Shown here: positions 1 to 9,137 of the stretch, in pieces
Layout: the number at the start of each line of letters is the position of its first letter
How positions within the stretch are numbered: the stretch's first letter is position 1
Assembly: GCA_963776465.1 (NCBI GenBank)
Contig: CAVZMV010000001.1
Location: forward strand, 558,001-622,000
Length of the DNA stretch: 64,000 bases
Direction: 5' to 3'
Origin: DASRHK01 sp963776465
GTDB lineage: Bacteria; Pseudomonadota; Gammaproteobacteria; Nevskiales; Nevskiaceae
The notes under the pieces: model-generated
The model's input: the letters and a program-made list of their open reading frames with translations, nothing else
Databases searched by the model: none
What the model was told of the DNA's origin: nothing
Position numbers and translations under genes: made by a program

Positions 1-1763
1 TGCTCGATCAGCCCCGCGTCCTCGACGCTCCCGGGGATCGGCGTCGGGAATTGGCTCGGGTCGTAGTACTGCAGCTGCTGGATGCAGACCTCTTCGGTCG
101 CGTGCTCGGGCAGCAGGCAGGCCCAGTCGAAGCCGTCGTAGATGTCGTCCTCGACGGCGTTGAGGCGCGACTCGAGGTTGAGCACGAGATCGTTCTGCGC
201 CTCGCAGGCGCACGACGCCAGGATGATGTCGCCGATACGGAATGCCTGCAGCCGCAGCCGCACGTTCTCCTCGACGCCGGTGAAGCCGGTGAAGTCGTAG
301 TGATCGGGGATGCCGACGCCCGCCTGCTCCAGCGTGCCCGCGACCTGGGACAGGCCCGCGAACAGCGGCAGCAAGGGCTCGGTCACGGTCGTGTATGCAT
401 CGCCGACCGGATCCTGCCTCGACAGGCGCGCGCAGTCCGGCAGCCCCACGACCGGCACCCCCGGATCACCGCCGACGGTGGTGTCGGTGCGGCAGTTCGA
501 GATGCTCGGATACGGATGCGACACCGGGCCTGGGATCCACGCGCTCACACGGTCGACGTCGAAGTCGGCGGTGAGCGGGACCGCCACCGACGCGTCGCCG
601 GCGCCGATCCTGCGGAAGGCTTCGACGACGGAATCCGCCAGGTAGCGCACGTTGCGCTCGGTCTGCACGAAGCCGCGATGATCCCAGTCGCGCAGCGTGC
701 CCTCGCCCGGCGGACAGTCGACCATGACTTCTGCTTCGGGATCTTCCGGCCAGTTGCCGCACACCTGCCCCGCGTCGTCGAGGACCTGCTCGCGGTTGCC
801 GGTGTTCTCCGAGCTGCCGACGTCGCCCTGGCTGAACACCAGCGGCGCGCCGAGGTCCCGCTCGACGAAGCGCTCCAGCGACGCCAGGTAATCGGCGCTG
901 TGCAGGTCGGGCCCGTCGAGGCTCTCCGGATGCTCGCCCCAGTTGATCCAGATGGCCAGGGGCTTCGGCTCGGCAGGGTCGCTGACGTCGTCGAAGCGCA
1001 GCACCGTCAGCCCGTGGTCGTTGTACTCGAGCGGATACCCGGCGGGCGTGCCGTCGTCGGCGACCGCGAGGCGCACGACGTTGCCCTTGTAGATGTGATG
1101 CTTGACCACCGCGGCGCCCAGGCGCGCGGGCTTGAGATCCGCGGCGGCGAGCTCGATGGCCTGGGCCATCTTGCGGGCCTGGAACTCGAACATGCGCTGG
1201 TCGTAGACGTCCTCGAAGGTCCACACGCCCCACGACAGCGTCGCGTAGTACGCGGCCGTGTGGTTGTGGGCGACGTGGTAGAGGATGTCCTCGTAATGCA
1301 CGCCGGACGTGCCGGCCTCGTCGAGCAGCTGTCCGACGCGGCGCAGCAGCATGTCCTGCGCCAGGTAGTTGTCGGTCTTGAGCAAGGCGATGCGCTTGCC
1401 GTTGGCGCCCTCGACCACGATGGCGCGCGTCGTCAGCCGCGACTGCACGCCGTAGCTCTTGTCCTTGGCGCGGTGGTAGAAGAACGGGTCGATCTCGCCG
1501 CTCAGGAGATTGCGGACCTGGATGTCGTCGTTGGTGTCGCAGTACTGGCCGGCGCAGGCGCCGACCTGCCAGGTGTCGTCGACCACGCCGACGCCGGCGC
1601 GGATGTGCGACTCACCCGTGAACGGCGGGTTGTCGATCGCTGGAGGGTTCTGCACCGGCGGCGGCGTGACGCCGCTGGTGCCGAGCGGACTGCTGTTTCC
1701 GCAGGCGCTGATGGTCAACGCGGTCAGGCCTGCGGCCCAGGCGCGGACGTTCCATGTCCTCAT
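1..1763 (-). CDS. Neutral ceramidase-like lipoprotein, 3'-truncated by the window edge
   Basis: About 587 residues are visible and the gene runs off the window start. The start is ATG at 1763, preceded by GGGGAG. The N-terminus is a lipoprotein signal peptide ending in ISAC, with the lipidated Cys at residue 21, followed by a Pro-rich linker. The body resembles neutral/alkaline ceramidases (PF04734): an AGVGVVDDTW segment near residue 56, an AHNHTAAY segment near 165 where the family has its zinc-ligand HTH region, WGEHPE near 275, and a QGDVGSSEN segment near 315 where the family has GDVSPN. This suggests an outer-membrane or periplasmic amidohydrolase acting on lipids. The family match is by motif only and is distant. 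It is the last of three co-directional genes, with the response regulator and subtilisin-like protein upstream. Confidence 0.72.
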   Translation of the reverse strand, partial: MRTWNVRAWAAGLTALTISACGNSSPLGTSGVTPPPVQNPPAIDNPPFTGESHIRAGVGVVDDTWQVGACAGQYCDTNDDIQVRNLLSGEIDPFFYHRAKDKSYGVQSRLTTRAIVVEGANGKRIALLKTDNYLAQDMLLRRVGQLLDEAGTSGVHYEDILYHVAHNHTAAYYATLSWGVWTFEDVYDQRMFEFQARKMAQAIELAAADLKPARLGAAVVKHHIYKGNVVRLAVADDGTPAGYPLEYNDHGLTVLRFDDVSDPAEPKPLAIWINWGEHPESLDGPDLHSADYLASLERFVERDLGAPLVFSQGDVGSSENTGNREQVLDDAGQVCGNWPEDPEAEVMVDCPPGEGTLRDWDHRGFVQTERNVRYLADSVVEAFRRIGAGDASVAVPLTADFDVDRVSAWIPGPVSHPYPSISNCRTDTTVGGDPGVPVVGLPDCARLSRQDPVGDAYTTVTEPLLPLFAGLSQVAGTLEQAGVGIPDHYDFTGFTGVEENVRLRLQAFRIGDIILASCACEAQNDLVLNLESRLNAVEDDIYDGFDWACLLPEHATEEVCIQQLQYYDPSQFPTPIPGSVEDAGLIE

Positions 1764-1816
1764 CTGCAACTCCCCGGCGGCAGGACGCCGCGCACAACCA
1801 TGATACGGCCGCGGAC

Positions 1817-2191
1817 TTACCGGGGCGCGGGATACAGCGCGGTGGCCATGGCCTTGAGCAGCGCTTCCGGATCGAACGGCTTCTCCAGGAAGGCGGCGGC
1901 GCCGAGGGCCTGCGCGCGCTCCTCGTGGCCGGCGCGCTTGGTTCCGGTCAGGAAGATGAACGGGATGCCCGACAGCGCCGGGATGTCGCGGATGCGCTCG
2001 GCCACCTTGAAGCCGTCGCCGCCCGGAACGGAGATGTCGAGCAGGATGATGTCCGGCTTCTCGCTGCGCACCATCGACATGGCGATGACGGCGTCGTAGG
2101 CGCTGGCGACCTCGTAGCCGGCCGAGGTCAGCCGGATCGCCAGCGCGCGGTGCACCGCCTTGTCGTCTTCGATGATCAGGACTTTCTTCAT
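1817..2191 (-). CDS. Single-domain response regulator (CheY-like receiver)
   Basis: This 124-residue protein is a complete receiver domain and nothing else. The acidic pair is D9/D10, the phospho-acceptor is D52 in LLDISVPGGDG, the switch Thr is T82 in FIFLTG and the conserved Lys-Pro is K104-P105. There is no output domain, so it must act through a partner protein or as a phosphate shuttle. No histidine kinase is adjacent in the window. It lies between the large secreted protease and the ceramidase-like gene on the same strand, 53 bp from the latter. Its start codon lies just beyond the 3' end of the protease/lipoprotein reading frame. Target and kinase cannot be deduced from context. Confidence 0.93.
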   Translation of the reverse strand: MKKVLIIEDDKAVHRALAIRLTSAGYEVASAYDAVIAMSMVRSEKPDIILLDISVPGGDGFKVAERIRDIPALSGIPFIFLTGTKRAGHEERAQALGAAAFLEKPFDPEALLKAMATALYPAPR

Positions 2192-2240
2192 CGTCGCGAG
2201 GATAACAGCCGGCGATCCCGTGGGCAGGCGTAAAGGTTCA

Positions 2241-2567
2241 CTACGGACCGATGTTGGCCAGCAGCGCCGGCAGCCCGGTAGGCGCCAGCGCAGCGTTGGC
2301 GGCGTCGTGCGCGGCGACGCTGGTCAGCGTCACCGTTCCCGCTTGCCCGCCCCCGCCACCACCACCGCCTCCTCCTCCCCCGCCCCCGCCACCACCGCCG
2401 TTGTTGCCGCCGCCGGTGCCGGGCCCCTCGCCGATGCCGTTGTCGTCGTCGGTGCAGGCTGCGGTATTGCACGTGGTGCCGCTGCGCTTGTCCTCGTCGC
2501 TGCAGCCGGCGAGTACCGCCAGCGCCATCAGCGCCGGCAGCGCCAGGCGCCGCGGCAGGAGCAGCAT
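2241..2567 (-). CDS. Possible separate small Gly-rich lipoprotein (or the C-terminal tail of the S8 protein)
   Basis: Read from the ATG at 2567, this stretch looks like a self-standing lipoprotein of 108 residues. The N-terminus MLLLPRRLALPALMALAVLAGC is Arg-Arg, a hydrophobic core and an LAGC lipobox, followed by SDEDKRSG. A Cys-containing acidic segment (TTCNTAACTDDDN), a run of about 18 consecutive Gly residues and a short tail ending ALLANIGP follow. No convincing ribosome-binding site precedes the ATG. Once the upstream frame disruption is corrected, the same frame is continuous with the S8 protein. It could therefore be that protein's C-terminus, in which the helix before PRR would be a membrane anchor. 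I cannot decide between the two readings. Confidence 0.4.
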   Translation of the reverse strand: MLLLPRRLALPALMALAVLAGCSDEDKRSGTTCNTAACTDDDNGIGEGPGTGGGNNGGGGGGGGGGGGGGGGGGQAGTVTLTSVAAHDAANAALAPTGLPALLANIGP

Positions 2568-5500
2568 CGCCAAGAGCAGGATCGCGAACGCCAGCAGCGT
2601 GCCCTGCAGTGGCAGCGATCCTGCGCCTGCATGCGCGCTGTTGAAGAAGCTGAATCCGCGCGCAGACTGCTGCGGCCGCATGTCGGTACTCGACGCTGAA
2701 ATCGCCGGCGCCCTGGGCCGGGATGCGCACCGCGGGCGTGAAGTTGAACACGGGCTGCGCGGCCGGATTGACGATCGCGACGCGCTTGCCGTCGGGTGCA
2801 GTCACGACGATCTGAGCGAACGCCTGCGGGTCCGACAGCTGCATCGTCAACGAGTCGACCAGCGCCGCCTGCCCGCCGAGGTTGGTCATGTGCACGGTGT
2901 TGAACACCGGCGTCGCGCTGCCCCGCGTGAGATTCGCCGGCGCAGGCACGGTCACCGCGAGCGTCGCCGGCAGTGGCGTCGGACCCAGCGGCACCGACGC
3001 GATGGCGACAGCCGAGCCGTTGCCCGCGTCGTCGTAGGCGCGGAGCAGCAGGCGCGAGCCGCCCGGCAGCGATGGCAGCGGCGCCGACAGCTGGCTGCCG
3101 GCATCGCCGCTGACGCTCGAGATCGGAACCGCGGTGGCGTCCTTCCAGCTGCCGGGCGCAGCCGCGGATTCGCGGCGCAGCTGGTAGCTCGCGGCGCGGC
3201 CGCAGTAGCGATCGTCGCCGGTGGCGAGGAACTGCAGCGTCAATGCGCCGCTGGTGGCGCGCGCGACCGCGACGTTGCGCAGCGGATAAGGCCGCTCGCC
3301 GTCGGTCGAGTAGTTGCCGCTGCGGCGCGCATCGTGGCCTTTCTCGGGCCACTGCCCCAGCGCGGCGCAGCCGGCGCTGCTGCCCGCCGTCATCGGCGTC
3401 TGGTAGAGACGCAGGTAGCCTTCGCGCGTCACCGTCGCCATGTACAGCCGGTTGTCGGAGTCGCCGTCGTCGCCGCGCACGGGGCCGGCGCCGACCGCTG
3501 CCGACGCCACGATCCAGCCGCCCGTGTGATAGCGCTTGATGTTGGCGAACTCGGTCGAGGCCAGCGTCGCCGCGACGGTGTCGCCCACGGCCGTGCTCTG
3601 GATCGCCGACGCGAGCCCAAGGCCGTCGATGTCCGCGACGATCGGCGTCGTGAAAAACTGCAGATCGTTGATCTGGATCGGCGCGTTGGGCTCGTACTGG
3701 CCCGTGCGCGCGTCCCACATCGCCAGCTGATCCTCCGCGCCGACGGAATGCTCGTCGATCGCCGCAATCGACAGCGCGCGGCGCAGGCCGGTGCCCGGGC
3801 CGACGACGGACAGGTGCAGGCCGTTGTCGAGCGAGCCGACCGCAAGCCCGCCCACGCCGGCGATCGCCGGCGTGTCGACGGCAGTCGATCCGGGGCCGAA
3901 GTGCGTGTCGGCCAGCGCGATGTCGAGCCCGTTGGGATCCTTGCCGTAGGCCGAGTCGCCGGCGGCGTTGAACACGTACGCCGGGCCGCAGCAGGAGGCG
4001 ACGCCGATCAGCGGCGCGCCGCCGGCGTCGGGGAAGATCAGCGGCTGCGTGTTGGTGCCGGAGCCTACCGTCGGCAGAAGCTCGGTCAGCAGCATCGCCG
4101 CCTTCACCGGCCAGCCGGCCATGTAAGCCTGATCATCCGGATGCACGCTTGCCTGCGACGCCGTCGTCGGCGCGTGCAGCGTGCCGTCGCCGTGCACGAC
4201 GTAGATGCGGTTGTTGCCGGCGCCGCCCAGCGCCGCGCCGGCCACGGTCGTCGCCGCATCGAAGGCAGCGTTGGGCGTCTCGACGTACTCCTCGTCGACG
4301 CCGGAGACCACGTCGAGCCGGCCGTCGCCGTCGATGTCGCCGAGCGAGGGCGTCGGCAGGATGGCGACGTCGAACTTCACGCCCGAATCCGAACGATGGG
4401 TGAGGAAATGCGTGACGGGATCCACGCTCTGCAGCTTGAGCGGATCGCGCAGCATCACCGGCCAGCCCGGAACCCGCGTGCCGTCCGCGCGCCAGGCATA
4501 CAGATGTCCGTCGCTGGCGCCGGCAACCATCTCGAGACCGGGGAACGACGGATCGAGGTCGCCGACGGCGACGCCGGAGATCACGCCCCAGTCCTTGCGG
4601 TTGAACTCGTCGCGCTTGAGCTGCGCGGCGCCGACGTGGGCGTCGCAGAACGGGATGGTCGACGGCTTGCAGCGCACCGGCGTGGTCCAGTCGAAGTTCA
4701 CGCTGACGGGGAACCCGGGACGCGTCGAGCCATCCGGCTCCCAAGCGTAGACGTGTCCTTCGTTGTCGGAGGTGATGATCTCGACCTTGCCGTCGTCGTC
4801 CAGGTCGACCACCGCCGGCGAGCCGATCAGGATCGGCGAATAGAAATCCGCGTGGACGTCGCCGCGCGTGTAGGCGTTGTTGCCGCTGGCGTGTATGTCG
4901 GGATACGACACGTCGCCGCCGTTGGTGACGCCGTGCAGGCCCAGGCTCGCCAGCGGCAGCGTGTGCACCGGCCAGCCCGCGAGCTCGGTGCCCGCGGCGA
5001 CGTCGGTGTAGGCGTGGACGATGCCGTCGCCGGCCGCGACGATCAGCTCGTCGACGCCGTCGCCGTCGATGTCGTGGAACGTCGGCGAGGCGCCGCCGTC
5101 GCTGGGCTTGCCGCGCAAGCCCAGGTCGTCGCGCATGATCGTTTCGGCGGCGGCGTAGACGTCGACCGTCTTCTGCGACACCGCTTCGTTGTTGATGGTG
5201 TCGGCCCCGTTCGCCGGGTGTGCGATCACGCGCACGCGCAAGCGCACGTCGGAGATCTCCGGGAAGAACGGGCTGGTCGGATCGGTGACGGCGTTGAACG
5301 GGTTGAGCGATCCGGACTGCCCGGTCGCGATGCTGCCGACGTCGACGCGCGCGAGCTCGCCGTTGACCGCGTGGTGCAGTCCGCTCTGCGAGGCGATGAC
5401 GGTCCACGGGCCGTCGGACTTCTCCTCGCTGCCCGGCGCGCTGCGATCGACGCCTCCGGATCCGGCGAAGTTGGGGCCCTGCACCTGCGGCGCCCACTCG

Positions 5501-7314
5501 ACGACGTAGTCGAAGCTGCCGCCGGCGGCGGTGACGCGATTGGCGGCGACGTGACCGACGATGACCATCTGCGTCGGCTGCAGCGGATCGTCGGGGATCA
5601 GCAAGGTCCCGTCGGCGCGATAGCCGTACTGGCGGAACCAGCGTGGCGACTCGATCCACGCTTCCGGCGGGATGCGGTCCTGCGCCTTGAGCGAGGCCGG
5701 CCCTTCGATCTGGTCGGCGAACCCGGGGATGCCCTGCAGGCCGATGAAGCGCAGCGTGCGGCCGTTGTTGGCGCGCCCGTAGCCGCTGAAGAAATCCCAG
5801 CCTTTGACGGTGTCGTAGCGCACCGCGCCGGGAATGGTCGTCACGTAGTTGTCCGGCGGCGCGAAGGCCGTCACGCCCGCGGGCGCGTCGTCGCAGCCTG
5901 CGTGCGGGCCAACGCCGGCCACGCACGGCGAGGCGAAATCGATGTCGTCGGCGCCCAGGCGCCAGAGCTGGCGCAGCTCCTCGGCCGAGAGCGCCCACGG
6001 CTGCTGCGCGCCGTTGTCGGCGATGTAGCGCGTCATCTGGTTGCGCTCGACCGCGTTCTTCGCCGCCGATTGCAAGAGGCCCGAGATGCCCGAGGAGCGC
6101 CCGGTGGCTTCCGATGAGCAGGAGTCCGAGGGGATCGCGAGGTAGGTGTAGACGCCGAAGTTGGTGCAGGCGTTGAAGTACAGATAGCTGTAGGGGCGGA
6201 TGCGCAGCTGCGGATCGAGGTCGTCGAGCCGGTTCGCCGCGTGGAAGGAGTTCACCACCATGGTCTTGTCGTACGCTGCGGGCCACATGTGGTGGCTGGC
6301 GTTCTCGTCGGCCTCGGAGGCGTTGACGATGACGCCGCGCTCGTAGGCGTAATCGAGCGCCGCCTGGCCGAAGCTCGTGTGGTTGTAGTCGCCCTCGGCT
6401 TCCTGGATCACGGTGACGCCGTTGTCGACGGAATACACCACCGCCTCGGCGAAGTGATTGACGTCGGCGACGAAGGAGTCGCCGACGCGCAGCGGCACGA
6501 CCATGCAGTTGGGGCACTGGCCTTCTTCGAAGCCGGCTTCGCCGGTGGAATCCTCGGCCTCGCCGGTGCCGTGGCCGTAGACCACCTCGTCGCGCGGGTC
6601 GTTGTCGTTCTCGAAGAAATCCCAGCCGGAGATGTCGTCGACGTAGCCGTTGTTGTCGCCGTCGGTGCCGTCGCTGAACGTGAAGATCAGGTCCTCGGGA
6701 TCGAGCAGGCCGTTGCCGTTGCGATCGCCGATGCGCGCGTCGGCCGCGTAGTCCTGCACGTTGAAGACGCCGTCGCCGTTACAATCGTAGCCGCCGAAGC
6801 GCGCGTCGCCGGCGCGTCCCGCCTGGCCGTTGGCGCAGGCGGGTTTGGGCAGCTCGCCGCTGTTCAGATAGAGCTTGTTGACCAGGCCACGCAGCGGGCG
6901 CTGCCACTCGATGCCCGAGTCCAGCACCGAGATGCGCACGTCGGGCCGGCCGGTCGACACCATCCAGGCCTTGTTGGTCGCCGCGCCCTGCACGCCGTAC
7001 AGCTCTTGCGGATTGTTGGCGACCGCAGGGTCGTAGGTCTGCGTCAGGCCGGGCGGCTCGCGCCAGTCGGTGAACTTGAAGTTCCTGCAGTTGAAGCCGG
7101 CGCGCTGCAGGTCCGGCGTCGGCTCGCCAGTGGAGCAGTCGCCGTCCTTGATGAAGAGATAGCTGGCGTAGTCCTCGGCGTTCGCCGGCGGTGCGGGCGT
7201 CGCGGTGCCATCGCCGTAATAAGGAACGACTGCGAGCGTGGCGCTGCTCAGAAGTGCGCCGGATGCGCACGTGACGAGGCCGAAGCGCCGCGCAGCGCGG
7301 AACAGGCTATTCAT
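2241..7314 (-). CDS. Large secreted S8 subtilisin-like protein with VCBS/FG-GAP repeats; reading frame disrupted near 2687
   Basis: Start is ATG at 7314 behind GGGAGGAGA, followed by a signal peptide. The S8 triad is visible: Asp near 132 (VLDSGIEW), His near 248 (YGHGTGE) and Ser near 407 (ATGRSSGISG). Between Asp and His lie EF-hand-like loops such as CNGDGVFNVQDY and DRNGNGLLDPED. The middle of the protein holds FG-GAP/VCBS-type repeats (DIDGDGVDELIV, DLDDDGKVEIIT, DIDGDGRLDVVS), expected to form a beta-propeller. Sensible coding ends near FSVEY at about 2690. After that the frame turns into low-complexity sequence, while the frame shifted by one continues as a Ser/Phe-rich segment, a membrane helix and Arg-Arg. 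Removing one base at about 2685-2690 restores a protein of about 1690 residues ending at 2241. It is probably an extracellular or surface-anchored protease. Confidence 0.85.
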
Positions 7315-7387
7315 CGTAGGTCTCCTCCCAATGCTCTCTATGCGGAGCACTCTTGGCCCTACGATACCCGTGTTGCGAACGCCGGCC

Positions 7388-7414
7388 AAAAAAAAACGGC
7401 CTGCAAGCAGGCCG
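7388..7414 (-). terminator. Rho-independent terminator
   Basis: Read on the minus strand, an 8-bp perfect GC-rich stem (CGGCCTGC paired with GCAGGCCG, two-base loop centre) is followed directly by nine T residues. It lies 42 bp beyond the stop codon of the Mpo1-like gene at 7456, so it should end that transcript before the S8 gene begins. This is the clearest intrinsic terminator in the window. Confidence 0.9.
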
Positions 7415-7455
7415 CACAGTCCCTTGGAAGGACTACAAATCGTTTGCAGCGGTGT

Positions 7456-7932
7456 TCAGACGGCCGCGACGCGGCGCTCGTCGATGGCGAGGTCGAGCTT
7501 GCGGTAGACGAAGGACATCAGCCACAGCGGACCGATCAGGAGGAACTGCAGGTCCTTGAAGAAGGACGGGCGCGCGCCCTCGACGTTATGGCCGATGAAC
7601 TGGCCGATCCAGGCCGCGATGAAGATGCCGATCATCGCCGGGACGTGGGCGCGGCCCAGGCCGTAGTAGCTGGCCTGCACCAGCCAGTACATGACGGCGA
7701 AGGCGCCGATCATCCCGAGCGTCAGGCGCCAGGACAGCGCGGCGTAGTAGGCCAGCGCCAGCGCGCCGCCGACGGTGCAGGCGTTGACCAGGTCGTTGCC
7801 CACCGGCACCGCGCGCAGCAGCCCCAGCACGGTGATGGTGATCACCGGCACGCAAATCCAGTGCACGGTCTTGTTGACCGGGTTCTGATGGCTGACGCTG
7901 TAATCGTTGAGCCAGTCGCGGACGGTTCTCAC
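7456..7932 (-). CDS. Mpo1-like (DUF962) integral membrane protein
   Basis: This 158-residue protein has four or so hydrophobic segments and matches the DUF962/Mpo1 family. Its yeast member is a 2-hydroxy fatty acid dioxygenase of the ER membrane. Family features visible are the N-terminal HQNPVNKTVHW segment with two His and an Asn, and the C-terminal QFIGHNVEGARPS segment followed by LLIGPLWLM. These His residues are the presumed iron ligands. The best start is GTG at 7932 (RTVRDWLNDYSVSHQ); longer readings upstream give non-protein-like sequence. It is divergent from the LuxR gene across 99 bp and is followed by an intrinsic terminator. A role in lipid alpha-oxidation is inferred from the family only. 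Confidence 0.85.
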   Translation of the reverse strand: MRTVRDWLNDYSVSHQNPVNKTVHWICVPVITITVLGLLRAVPVGNDLVNACTVGGALALAYYAALSWRLTLGMIGAFAVMYWLVQASYYGLGRAHVPAMIGIFIAAWIGQFIGHNVEGARPSFFKDLQFLLIGPLWLMSFVYRKLDLAIDERRVAAV

Positions 7933-8031
7933 GGGATCGGGGTTCTCGAGGGATTTGCGGCAGCGCAGTATCGGCGTTCGGACGCCGCTGCCCCGATAGT
8001 AAAATCGCCCCAAGTCCGGCATGGTGAGCCC

Positions 8032-9027
8032 GTGGCGCAGACCAAAAGTCCAGAAGTCCGCGATAACACCCGCGAAATCGCCTTGGAGACCTTCATCGCC
8101 AGGCTGTATCGCTCCGGTCTTTCCGTGTCGCCGGAGGGCTATCGCGGCTGGAGCCTGCGGCAGCTGCGCAAGGTGATCCCATTCGACGGCGCGCTCTGGG
8201 GCAGCGGCACGATCAAGGCGATGCGCTTCCACACGGTGGAGCTGGTCGGCCTGCCGCGCGAGTTCGCCGAGGCCCTGGAATCCACGCACCGCATCAACCC
8301 GATCCTGCCGCACATCTTCAAGAACCTGGACTCGCCGGTGGACATGTCCGACGCGGTTCCGGATCGCGAGTTCTTCAAGTCGGAGCTTTACCAGAAAGCG
8401 TTCGAGCCTTTCGGCGTCTCGCGCATCCTCTCCACCTGCCACGCCGACCCGCGCAGCGGCCTGTACTCGCTGCTGTCGTTGTACCGCAAGGATCGCGCGG
8501 CGGTGTTCACCGACGAGGAGCGGTCGCTGCAGAAGCGCGCGACATTCCATCTCTTTCAGGCGGCGTCGCACGCCTTCTTCCTGCACCTCATGCGCACGCA
8601 CGGCGAGCGCCCGCCCGGCAGCGGCGCCGCGGTGGTCGATCGCGAGCGGCGCTACTACGAAGCGCAGCCGCGCTTCCTGGACATGGTCGAGCGCCACTTC
8701 CCCGATCACGACGGCGAGATGCTGCCCTTCTCGCCACCCAGCGTCGGCAAGGTCGAGCACGTCGGCGACCTGTGCGTGAAGACCGAGTCCTTCGGCGAGC
8801 TGGTCTGTATCTACCTGTGGACCGCAGGGCCACTGGACCGGCTGACGGTGCGCGAGCGCGAGATCGTCTACGCGGTGACGCAGGGCCTGTCGTTCAAGCA
8901 GGCCGCACGCAAGATCGGCGTGGCGCCGTCCACCGTCGCCAATCACCTCTACCGCATCTACCGCAAGCTCAACGTCAACAGCCGCAGCGAGCTGGCGGGG
9001 CTGGTTTATCCCGCGACGTCGAACTAG
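8032..9027 (+). CDS. LuxR-family transcriptional regulator
   Basis: This 331-residue regulator ends in a LuxR/GerE helix-turn-helix: LTVREREIVYAVTQGLSFKQ, then ARKIGVAPSTVANHLYRIYRK and LNVNSRSEL. The N-terminal 240 residues form a sensory region without a recognisable catalytic motif; it begins with a short helix and W-, R- and F-rich strands. The start is taken as GTG at 8032, because no in-frame ATG precedes conserved-looking sequence. No luxI-type synthase is in the window, so it would be a solo regulator. It is divergently arranged with the Mpo1-like gene and convergent with an acyltransferase-3 gene, with palindrome copy A between the two 3' ends. The regulated genes are unknown. Confidence 0.85.
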   Translation: MAQTKSPEVRDNTREIALETFIARLYRSGLSVSPEGYRGWSLRQLRKVIPFDGALWGSGTIKAMRFHTVELVGLPREFAEALESTHRINPILPHIFKNLDSPVDMSDAVPDREFFKSELYQKAFEPFGVSRILSTCHADPRSGLYSLLSLYRKDRAAVFTDEERSLQKRATFHLFQAASHAFFLHLMRTHGERPPGSGAAVVDRERRYYEAQPRFLDMVERHFPDHDGEMLPFSPPSVGKVEHVGDLCVKTESFGELVCIYLWTAGPLDRLTVREREIVYAVTQGLSFKQAARKIGVAPSTVANHLYRIYRKLNVNSRSELAGLVYPATSN

Positions 9028-9036
9028 CGCGGGGGC

Positions 9037-9137
9037 GGGGCGTCGGAAGTCCTTGCAGGATCGTGCGCAACAGGACGTTGCGCACGAAGACTACATGGAC
9101 GTATTCACGGCGGTCCTGCAAGGACTTCCGGCGTCCC
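9037..9137. repeat. Long palindrome family, copy A (core reads on the minus strand)
   Basis: Perfect 17-bp outer arms (9044-9060 and 9114-9130) enclose an inner hairpin of 10-bp perfect arms (9062-9071 and 9077-9086) with loop AGGAC. The family core, read on the minus strand as CGCCGTGAATACGTCC, lies between the inner hairpin and one outer arm. The element lies between the convergent LuxR and acyltransferase genes, and its arm encodes the last residues of the acyltransferase. Copy E (41470-41570) is its closest relative. Confidence 0.9.

Noticed and set aside
51..2099. 682-residue open frame on the plus strand
   Set aside because: It is an antisense shadow of the ceramidase-like and response-regulator genes; the sequence is Arg/Ala/Val-rich without domain motifs, as expected in GC-rich DNA.
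2340..2410. Poly-Pro/poly-Gly tract as a tandem repeat or CRISPR-like array
   Set aside because: It is a mixed-codon Gly run inside a reading frame with no spacer/repeat periodicity. No CRISPR array exists in the window.
2251..6117. 1288-residue open frame on the plus strand opposite the S8 gene
   Set aside because: Low-complexity Arg/Ala/Gly/Asp sequence, no motif; the opposite strand encodes signal peptide, S8 triad and VCBS repeats.
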